17,333 nt of DNA from Onstottus_A sp049273835. Lineage in GTDB: Bacteria > Acidobacteriota > Blastocatellia > UBA7656. Location: the NCBI GenBank assembly GCA_049273835.1, contig JBASRM010000594.1, forward strand, positions 1-17,333, given 5' to 3'. Positions 7,074-13,514 of this stretch are shown piece after piece (position 1 is the first letter of the stretch; every line of letters begins with the position of its first letter). The notes beneath the pieces are model-generated. The model had not been told where the DNA came from. It saw only the letters and a list, made by a program, of their open reading frames with translations, and did no database searches. The position numbers and the translations under genes are program-made.

Positions 7074-9644
7074 TCAGCGTTTCAAGCTGGTTTCAAACAG
7101 CTTGAAAATCCGCTTGTACTCGTCCGACCAACTCGTGGGCTCGACAAACCCGTGATCTTCAACCGGAAACACCGCGAGCTCCCAGTTCGTTTTTCGAAGC
7201 TCGATCAGTCGCTGCACCAAACGCACCGTGTCTTGAAAGTGCACGTTCACGTCAACCATTCCGTGACAGATCAACAGCGCGCCTTTCAGCCCTTGAGCAA
7301 AGTAGATCGGCGATGACTTTTTGTAAGACTCGGCATCTTTCTGGGGCACGTTCAAGATGTTGGATGTGTAGCCGTGATTGTAGTGCGCCCAATCGGTCAC
7401 CGGACGAAGCGCCGCCCCGGCCGCGAACACATCCGGTTGAGTAAACAACGCCATCAGCGTGATGAACCCGCCGTAGCTTCCGCCGTAAATTCCGATGCGC
7501 TTTGCATCGACCCCTTGCTCGCTCACCAGCCACTTCGCCGCGTCGATCTGATCGTCAAGGTCCTTACCGCCCATGTGCCTGTAGATCGCCGTGCGCCAAT
7601 CGCGCCCGTAACCCGATGACGCGCGATAGTCCACGTCCATAACTGTAAAGCCGTTCTCCATCAGGAAATGATGGAACATATATTCCCGATAGTAGCTCGA
7701 CCAGTACCGATGGACGTTTTGCGCGTAGCCCGCTCCGTGCACAAAGATCACAGCCGGTCCGCCGCGTTTGAAGGTCTTCGGTTTGTAAAGCCTGGCGTAC
7801 ACTTCCGCGCCGTCGCGTGCCTTAAACGTCACGATCGGCGGCTCGATCCAGGCGTAGTTCCAGAAATCAGGCGCCGGCGATGACGTGATCTTCGCGGCAA
7901 CAGCGCCCGGTTTGTTTTCTTGAATAAAAAGCTCGGGCGGTTTGTTGCTGGAGGAATAAATCAACGCAAGCATTTTTTCATCGGGCGAAACAAACGACTG
8001 ATTGCTCCCCGGCATCGTGGTTATCTTCACCCGATCGCCTCCCTCGGCAGGCATCGTGTAAAGGTGTCGCTCGCCCGGATGCAACTCGCTGGTGGTCAGG
8101 TAAAAGCGGCTCTTGTCATCCGACATCTGGACGCCGCTAACTTCCCACTTCCCTGAAGTCAATTGCTTCGGCTCGCCTCCGTCATAAGATACGGTGTAGA
8201 GCTGCGCGTAGCCGGTGCGCTCGGATTGAAAATATATGTGCTGGTTGTCCTTCATCCATCCGATGGTGAAAGCGCCGGGCCCGTCGATCCAGGCATCGTC
8301 GTGCTCGGTTGCAATCACTCGGGTCTTACCGGTTGTGGGATCCAGCGCGAGCACCCAGCGATCTTTGTTGTCGGCCGCGCGAGCCATCAGCACGGCCTTC
8401 GTCCCGTCTTCGGACCAGATCGGCTGTGTCACTTGAGCGTCCCTTTCCCGTGGTTCGTTCGAGCGGCGTTCACCCTGGCCTCGCACGCTTCCTTGCTGCT
8501 CGCGGCCTTCGACGTCGCGCTGGTCGGTTGCTGTCCGCTCGGTTCGTGACTCGGTGCCGGCAGCCAGAGGTTGTTTTTGGCCGTGATCAACCCACTTCAC
8601 CTCGCCGGTATCGACGGCGACGATCGCGACCCGCGAGCGATTCTGAGTATCCCCGACTTTCGACCTGGTGCCGATGTCTTCAGTGTACGAGGTCTCGGTG
8701 ACGTAGTTAGGAACGATGGTGTTCTTAGCGCCCTCGCCCTGTTCGTTTACGGTGACAAAAACAGACTTCTCATCCGGCGCGAGCTGAAGGTTGACGGCCG
8801 TCTGGCGGGCACCAAGTTGAAAAGGCTTGCGAGGGCGGTCGCGTTTGCGTTTTGCTTCATCCTGTTCGCGCTTCTCGGCGCGGCGCTTGATCACGTCGAG
8901 CAGATCGCGCTCTTCCTTCTTCAAATACTCCTGGCTGTCGGTGCCTCTTTGCTGAGTCGCATCACGCTGGGTTGCCTGGGCGCCGCCTTGTCCTCGGCCT
9001 TGACCTTGCCCGAATCCGGCTCCGGCCGCAGGCGCCGGCGAGGCCGCGCCTCCAGTTGTGATATCGGTCATCTGCACAAGCGACCCAGTCTCGAGCGACA
9101 TGACATAGAGATTATTTGCTCGAGTGAAATAGATGCGTTTCTGATCGCGGGTGAAGCGAGCATTCGTCTCCGCGTCGGTAGTGCTGGTGATCCGTCTTCG
9201 CTGATTAGCGGCGTTGTCGTAGATGAAGACATCGCCCTCATCGACAAAGACTGTAAGCTTCTTGTCTTTTGAGGTCTCGCCGCCGGGCGGTGGCGCGTTT
9301 CTGGCTTCTTCTTCGGTGAGTTTTTTCAAACCGCTTCCATCGCGATTGACAACGTAGGTATCGAATTCCTTCTCACGCGGCTCGCTGGCCTGTTTCCACT
9401 GAAAGTAGATGCGCTGGCTATCGGGCGACCAGTGAACGGCTCGCGGCTCATTGCCGACCAGTCCGGGTCCACGCATGATGTTGTCGATGGTGAGCTCGAA
9501 CTTGCCGTTCGCGGAACCGAGGCTCGCAGAGGGCGAGCTTGCACTTTTTTGCTGGGCAATTGCTGGCGCGATCTGCGCTGCGATGAGGAAAGGGATTAAG
9601 CAGAGAACCGCACTCCGCTTCCAGCGTACGTCAGAACTATTCAT
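7074..9644 (-). CDS. Secreted S9-family prolyl oligopeptidase-like peptidase
   Basis: An 856-aa protein with a signal peptide (core about residues 11-28, cleavage near AIAQ). A long beta-propeller region (about 45-600) includes Trp-Ser-x-Asp blade motifs (for example HWSPDSQ at 71-77) and is followed by an alpha/beta hydrolase domain. The triad is Ser723 in YGGSYGG, Asp798 in HGMVDVNVH and His831 in EDHGF. Two hydrophilic inserts interrupt the propeller: about 197-275 (Gly/Gln-rich, then highly charged Lys/Arg/Glu) and about 363-405 (Arg/Glu/Gln-rich). It is probably a DPP- or acylaminoacyl-peptidase-like enzyme acting on peptides in the periplasm. The frame opens at 9698, but the ATG at 9644 has GGAGG 4 nt upstream and gives a normal signal peptide. 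It is 50 bp after the transporter, so co-transcription is likely. Confidence 0.94.
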   Translation of the reverse strand: MNSSDVRWKRSAVLCLIPFLIAAQIAPAIAQQKSASSPSASLGSANGKFELTIDNIMRGPGLVGNEPRAVHWSPDSQRIYFQWKQASEPREKEFDTYVVNRDGSGLKKLTEEEARNAPPPGGETSKDKKLTVFVDEGDVFIYDNAANQRRRITSTTDAETNARFTRDQKRIYFTRANNLYVMSLETGSLVQMTDITTGGAASPAPAAGAGFGQGQGRGQGGAQATQRDATQQRGTDSQEYLKKEERDLLDVIKRRAEKREQDEAKRKRDRPRKPFQLGARQTAVNLQLAPDEKSVFVTVNEQGEGAKNTIVPNYVTETSYTEDIGTRSKVGDTQNRSRVAIVAVDTGEVKWVDHGQKQPLAAGTESRTERTATDQRDVEGREQQGSVRGQGERRSNEPRERDAQVTQPIWSEDGTKAVLMARAADNKDRWVLALDPTTGKTRVIATEHDDAWIDGPGAFTIGWMKDNQHIYFQSERTGYAQLYTVSYDGGEPKQLTSGKWEVSGVQMSDDKSRFYLTTSELHPGERHLYTMPAEGGDRVKITTMPGSNQSFVSPDEKMLALIYSSSNKPPELFIQENKPGAVAAKITSSPAPDFWNYAWIEPPIVTFKARDGAEVYARLYKPKTFKRGGPAVIFVHGAGYAQNVHRYWSSYYREYMFHHFLMENGFTVMDVDYRASSGYGRDWRTAIYRHMGGKDLDDQIDAAKWLVSEQGVDAKRIGIYGGSYGGFITLMALFTQPDVFAAGAALRPVTDWAHYNHGYTSNILNVPQKDAESYKKSSPIYFAQGLKGALLICHGMVDVNVHFQDTVRLVQRLIELRKTNWELAVFPVEDHGFVEPTSWSDEYKRIFKLFETSLKR

Positions 9645-9648
9645 GAGT

Positions 9649-9653
9649 CCTCC
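9649..9653 (-). promoter_or_regulatory. Shine-Dalgarno of the S9 peptidase gene
   Basis: GGAGG on the minus strand, 4 nt before the ATG at 9644. It favours this start over the open frame at 9698, which would overlap the stop of the transporter gene and put 18 charged residues ahead of the signal peptide. Confidence 0.75.
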
Positions 9654-9694
9654 GCGAAAATACCGATGAGATGATCGTCGGTTCCGGCGCGCAA

Positions 9695-11287
9695 TCATAC
9701 TCCGGGCATGGCTTTCTTAAGCGGCTTCAAAAGCACCGTTAAGACCACCGCCATCACCAGTGCCGCGCCTCCGAGGATAATGAAGAACGTCGACTGCCTC
9801 CAGATCGACCAGTAGACCCCGATTGCCGTCAGTTTATTTCCGATTGCAGTCGCGACGAACCAGCCCCCCATCATCAAGCCGCGGACGCGGAGCGGCGCCA
9901 CCTTTGAGACCAGCGACAAGCCCATCGGTGAGAGCATCAACTCGCCGAGCGAGATCACAGCGTAAGCGAGGATCAGCCAGAACGGCGACATCACGAACAG
10001 ATAACCTTGATTGAGGAGCGCAGTCCTGTGGCGCGCGACAACATCGGCTGGGAAAAGCTGTTCAAGGGCGGCAACGAGATTTTGTTCGCCGGTTCCTTTC
10101 TCATTCTTCGTGAACTTCCTATCGAGCACGACAAACTTGCCGTCTGCATCCTTGGTGTTCTTGATCTTGTCCAGAACGTCCTGCGGCACCCCGCTGGCGC
10201 GCAGAGAGTCGAGTGCGCGTTCGTTGATGCGGAATGAGCCTGAAGGTAGCATTTCTGGCCGGACCTCCTTTGCTTCGCCTAGTTTCGCCGCGGCGAAAAG
10301 GATGAAGAATGAGAGCCCGGTCAGCGTCATCCCAATAGCCATCTTCGTCGGGGTTGCCGGCTCTTTGCCTTTGCGGTCGAGCCACCTCCAGAACCACACC
10401 AGCGGGAAAGTGAGCGTCACGATCCAAAACGGGTTGATCGCGTTGGAGATCGTCCCCGAAACGTCCCATTCGGTGTTGTCATCCGCCCAGTAAGTCAGCG
10501 TCGAGCCGTTCTGGTGGAAGACCATCCAAAAGACGATGACGATCGCGAAGATAACGATCAGAGCCCCTATTCGTTTGCCGTCGGAGACCGCCTCCATCTC
10601 ACCGCCGCGCCCGACCGTGGGCAGGGCTTTGCCGCTCCGCTTTGCTTCGATGACCGCCGGGTCTTCGACTATCTTTTTGAATTTCCAAAGGATCGATACC
10701 GAGATGACCATCCCGAATGCGGCCAGCGCGAACGCGGGGTGAAAGCCCCAACGAGCCTTCACGATCTCCATCACAACCGGAGCCAAAAACGCGCCGATGT
10801 TTATCCCCATGTAAAAGATGTTGTATGCGCGGTCTTTGAGATGGCTGCCCTCGGGATAGAGATTGCCGACCATCGTCGAGACGTTCGGCTTGAAAAAACC
10901 GTTGCCGATCACCAGGCAGGTAAGCGCTGCGTAAACCGCCCAGAGGGCCGGAACCGAGAGCAGTCCATGCCCTGCCATGAAAAAGAATCCGCCAATCATA
11001 ACGGCTTTTCGATAGCCTAAGACTTTATCGGCGAGCCAACCGCCGATCAGCGGACTGGCGTAAACGAACATCAGATAATTCGCGTACAGGCTTGTCGCCT
11101 GGGCGGGAGTCCAGCTAAAACCGTCCTTGGAATCCTGCATGTAGAGCGTGAACAGCGCGAGCATCGAGTAGAAACTGAACCGTTCCCACATCTCGGTCGC
11201 GAATAGCGCGTAAAGTCCCTTGGGGTGTTTGTCGAGATCGCCAGTCGGAGCAGTGATGACATCCGGTGAGTAAGTTCTGACAGCCAT
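9695..11287 (-). CDS. POT/PTR-family proton-dependent oligopeptide transporter
   Basis: A 530-aa integral membrane protein of the major facilitator superfamily. The POT signature ExxERFxFY is present (Glu32, Glu35, Arg36, Phe37, Tyr40), as is the second family motif region FYMGINIGAFLAP in the N-terminal half. The conserved C-terminal-half Glu449 is in SLGELMLSP. Most of the chain is hydrophobic segments. A hydrophilic stretch at about residues 343-427 separates two helices of the C-terminal bundle, as in several bacterial POTs with an extra soluble domain. It imports di- and tripeptides with protons across the inner membrane. AAGGAG precedes the ATG with about 10 nt spacing. As first gene of the minus-strand block it supplies uptake for the peptidases encoded downstream. 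Confidence 0.95.
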   Translation of the reverse strand: MAVRTYSPDVITAPTGDLDKHPKGLYALFATEMWERFSFYSMLALFTLYMQDSKDGFSWTPAQATSLYANYLMFVYASPLIGGWLADKVLGYRKAVMIGGFFFMAGHGLLSVPALWAVYAALTCLVIGNGFFKPNVSTMVGNLYPEGSHLKDRAYNIFYMGINIGAFLAPVVMEIVKARWGFHPAFALAAFGMVISVSILWKFKKIVEDPAVIEAKRSGKALPTVGRGGEMEAVSDGKRIGALIVIFAIVIVFWMVFHQNGSTLTYWADDNTEWDVSGTISNAINPFWIVTLTFPLVWFWRWLDRKGKEPATPTKMAIGMTLTGLSFFILFAAAKLGEAKEVRPEMLPSGSFRINERALDSLRASGVPQDVLDKIKNTKDADGKFVVLDRKFTKNEKGTGEQNLVAALEQLFPADVVARHRTALLNQGYLFVMSPFWLILAYAVISLGELMLSPMGLSLVSKVAPLRVRGLMMGGWFVATAIGNKLTAIGVYWSIWRQSTFFIILGGAALVMAVVLTVLLKPLKKAMPGV

Positions 11288-11652
11288 GTTGAGAAGGCTC
11301 CTTATTCAGATTTCATAACCAGGATAGTGGAACACTCATCCGCAAGTGAGAGCCTGTAGCAGCTCCCAAAAAAATCAAAGGCAGTGCGAGTACTTTATCT
11401 TATATGACCAGCGGTGCGACCGACAACTATTTGAGCACGAACTGCGCGCCTGACGCTACGAGCAGCCGCCCGGCGGCTCAAGCGACATCCGTCTTGTGAC
11501 TCGGGGCGCCGTTTCCTCATTTGCGCGACTTGAATAATCAGATACCTTCACCAACTTGGCAACAACCATGGCAAGGGCTAGACTGGCGGCGTTGTTAGCA
11601 GCCAAGCCGGTGGTCGTCACGCGGGGAACTTCAGTGAAGGAAAACCGAGTTT
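11288..11652. other. Divergent intergenic region between transporter and GNAT gene
   Basis: 365 bp without a supported gene. It contains a candidate minus-strand promoter (11399-11426), a 6-bp-arm GC-rich hairpin AGCCGC/GCGGCT (11464-11469 and 11473-11478) and, near the + strand end, GAAGGA about 11 nt before the GNAT start. I found no convincing + strand promoter and no RNA gene or riboswitch fold that I recognise. Confidence 0.6.
11399..11426 (-). promoter_or_regulatory. Candidate sigma-70-like promoter of the transporter gene
   Basis: On the minus strand TTGTCG (4/6 to the -35, 11421-11426) is followed after 16 bp by TATAAG (5/6 to the -10, 11399-11404). This would give a leader of about 105 nt before the transporter ATG at 11287 and could drive the transporter-S9 peptidase pair. 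Pattern match only. Confidence 0.4.
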
Positions 11653-12522
11653 ATGTTCGAGTGGGATGTCCACGATAAGCACTTCTACATACGCGACGTT
11701 GAGGGCGAAGCAGAGCACCACGCGATCGAGAACATTCAAAAGGAAGCGTGGGGATTCAACGATCTCGATGTGGTTCCCGCCGCCACGCTCATCGCAACCC
11801 AACACGCGGGTGGCATAGTGCTGGGCGCATTCGAAGGCCACTCGATGATCGGCTTCGCTTACGGATTTCCCGCTTTTGAGGAAGGCCGCGCTTCGATCCA
11901 TTCACACATGCTGGCGGTTAAAACGGAGTACCGGAACTATCACGCCGGGGTTTACCTGAAGCTTGCGCAGCGCGAGCGGGCGTTGGAAAAGGGACTCGAT
12001 GAAATAACATGGACTTTCGACCCGCTTCAAAGTCTGAACGCGCATTTGAATTTCTCAAAGCTCGGAGTCGTCTCGCGGCGGTACATGGTGAATTTCTACG
12101 GGGATTCAACCTCGAGCCCTTTGCATAGGGGCTTCGCCACCGACCGCCTGTGGGTAAGCTGGCTGTTGAATAGCGAACGAGTCGGGCAGCGGATCGCGCG
12201 CGCGCCTTCGCATCGCATGACAAGAATTCCCGACTATTCAAGCGACGCCGCGTCGATCATCCAATCAGCGCTGATCTACAACGAGGGCTCGCGTCCGCTG
12301 CTCGGAGACTTCAAGGGCAGCCTCGCGACCAGCCGATGCACGATCGAGATACCGCACGACATCAACTCACTGAAAGAAGTTGAACCCAGGCTCGGAATCG
12401 AATGGCGAGAAGCGACACGCGCGGCCTTTCTGGCTGCGATTGAGGAAGGCTTTGTGGTTGAGGACTTCCTGCGGATGGAAGGTGCGTTGTCGCCGCGATG
12501 GTTCTATTCGCTCAGCAGGTAG
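11653..12522 (+). CDS. GNAT superfamily acetyltransferase (COG3375-like)
   Basis: A 289-aa soluble protein. The first 150 residues show the GNAT fold order: beta strands around GIVLGAFEGHSMIGFAYG (about 54-71), then MLAVKTEYRNYHAGVYLKLAQRE with the acetyl-CoA pyrophosphate-binding-type loop R94-NYHAG, then ITWTFDPLQSLNAHLNFSKLG (about 118-138). The remainder is an extended C-terminal domain. The overall sequence matches the predicted acetyltransferases of COG3375, whose substrate is not generally known. The ATG at 11653 has a GAAGGA about 11 nt upstream. It is transcribed away from the transporter and toward the truncated regulator; no functional link to either is evident. Confidence 0.82.
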   Translation: MFEWDVHDKHFYIRDVEGEAEHHAIENIQKEAWGFNDLDVVPAATLIATQHAGGIVLGAFEGHSMIGFAYGFPAFEEGRASIHSHMLAVKTEYRNYHAGVYLKLAQRERALEKGLDEITWTFDPLQSLNAHLNFSKLGVVSRRYMVNFYGDSTSSPLHRGFATDRLWVSWLLNSERVGQRIARAPSHRMTRIPDYSSDAASIIQSALIYNEGSRPLLGDFKGSLATSRCTIEIPHDINSLKEVEPRLGIEWREATRAAFLAAIEEGFVVEDFLRMEGALSPRWFYSLSR

Positions 12523-12655
12523 CTCAGACGATAAGGTTGTTCTCCGCAAGCCTGAATTAAACGACCTGATTCGATTTATCGGTTCGACTCTCAGCTCTCG
12601 AAGCATTCGGTTGTCAGGATCATTACTCACACCGTCCGCTGGAAAAACGACTACG

Positions 12656-13075
12656 TCAATCGACTTGTCTAGACAAGCTGGTTACATCTTCGAGGGTTAT
12701 GCTTGCGTGGGCTTTGCTTTTCTCAGGCAGGTTACCACCCTCATCCGGCGTTCTACTCACAGTTGCGCTGAAGCGGTAGCCGAGCTTTGGAATGGTTTCT
12801 ATATATTGGCGCCCGTCCTGATCGGTACCCAGAATTTTTCGCAACATAAAGATTTGTTGAGTAAGGTTGGCTTCCTCGACGAAGGTATTGGGCCAGAGCT
12901 GTTCCAGTAGCTCGTTCCTCTCAACCAGATGTCCGCTGTTTTCAACAAGCAGAAGCAGTGTCTTAAAACATTTCAAAGTTAGGGGTAGCGACTCGCTATC
13001 GCGCAGAAGCAGGTGCTCATTTGGATCTAAGCTAAACGGGCCGAACCTGTAGATGTGCTCTGTAGTTTTGCTCAT
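12656..13075 (-). CDS. Short CadC/ToxR-type winged-helix DNA-binding protein, probably truncated
   Basis: A 139-aa protein. Residues about 8-107 form a trans_reg_C (OmpR/CadC-type) winged-helix domain: YRFGPFSLDPNEHLLLRD, LTLKCFKTLLLLVENSG, ERNELLEQLWPNTFVEEANL, then the recognition and wing segment IFMLRKILG...YIETIPKLGYRF. Acidobacterial proteins with this start usually continue into a transmembrane segment and a long WD40/TPR or TolB-like sensor. Here the chain stops after about 30 hydrophilic residues, with no membrane segment in any frame downstream, so it is either a minimal cytoplasmic regulator or a 3'-truncated remnant. A strong AGGAGGT (13081-13087) lies 5 nt before the ATG, so translation looks intact. 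It diverges from the tail-fibre-like gene and could regulate it. Confidence 0.85.
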   Translation of the reverse strand: MSKTTEHIYRFGPFSLDPNEHLLLRDSESLPLTLKCFKTLLLLVENSGHLVERNELLEQLWPNTFVEEANLTQQIFMLRKILGTDQDGRQYIETIPKLGYRFSATVSRTPDEGGNLPEKSKAHASITLEDVTSLSRQVD

Positions 13076-13104
13076 ATCCGACCTCCTGATTTATTTGATA
13101 AGAA

Positions 13105-13133
13105 TTTGAGAAATATTTAAGGACTCTCTCAAA
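13105..13133. promoter_or_regulatory. Inverted repeat, candidate operator of the winged-helix gene
   Basis: TTTGAGA (13105-13111) and TCTCAAA (13127-13133) are perfect 7-bp inverted repeats separated by 15 bp, lying 30-58 bp upstream of the winged-helix start codon. This is a plausible place for autoregulation, but there is no direct evidence. Confidence 0.35.
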
Positions 13134-13312
13134 CTCCCGCTGTATTGTTTGCCAGTATTGGTTGCTGAAGTGAGGCTGTGGCTTCAAGTTCTGAAAAACT
13201 CTATTGATTTGTTTTTTGAAGTCCCATTTTCGTAGACGAAAGCCATCGCGGTTGCGATTCAGTTAAAAAAGCAAGTTCGATTACTGAAGCAACTAAACAA
13301 CAAGGAGAGACT

Positions 13313-13459
13313 ACGAAGAAGCAATTTGTGTTGCTTCTAACAATATCTCAGGCGCTCGGGTGTCGTTTGCCTGCCAGCTCGTACACCGATCGTCCGTTAA
13401 CGGGGAGTAACCATCCCAGGAAGCGCCTTATTGACGGGCTTCGTGACCGCGTGAAGTAA
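13313..13459 (+). pseudogene. Degenerate small secreted-peptide reading frame (ACG start)
   Basis: A 49-codon open frame (48 residues) follows GGAG (13304-13307) with 5-nt spacing, but the first codon is ACG where ATG would be expected. The residues after it (KKQFVLLLTISQALGC) look like a short signal peptide with two lysines and a hydrophobic core. The remainder is basic and hydrophilic, ending at TAA 13457-13459. I read it as a small secreted-protein gene that lost its start, or a rare non-ATG leader. The same stretch also forms an 8-bp-arm hairpin (13317-13338), so the frame could be incidental. Confidence 0.3.
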
Positions 13460-13514
13460 GCGTCCTTCGCTATAGAGGAATTCCTTCCAAGACCAGTCAG
13501 AAAGAGGTGAGAAG

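Larger units (their letters stand above)
13076..13514. other. Divergent intergenic region, AT-richer
   Basis: 439 bp between the winged-helix gene and the tail-fibre-like gene. It is visibly richer in A/T than its flanks between 13085 and 13300. It contains several small inverted repeats: TTTGAGA/TCTCAAA (13105-13133), TTTCG/CGAAA (13228-13241), ATCGC/GCGAT (13245-13258) and AGAAGCAA/TTGCTTCT (13317-13338). It also contains a degenerate leader-like reading frame (13313-13459). The promoters are not clear by eye. Confidence 0.6.

Noticed and set aside
8571..9272. 233-aa + strand open frame within the S9 peptidase gene
   Set aside because: It is the antisense of a confidently assigned peptidase with signal peptide and triad; the frame is open because of the codon pattern of the opposite strand.
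9645..9698. 18-residue N-terminal extension of the S9 peptidase
   Set aside because: It would overlap the transporter stop and precede an otherwise normal signal peptide; GGAGG supports the ATG at 9644.
12367..12630. 87-aa minus-strand frame as a frameshifted continuation of the short regulator
   Set aside because: It has no transmembrane segment or repeat typical of the missing sensor part and mostly overlaps the GNAT gene in antisense.
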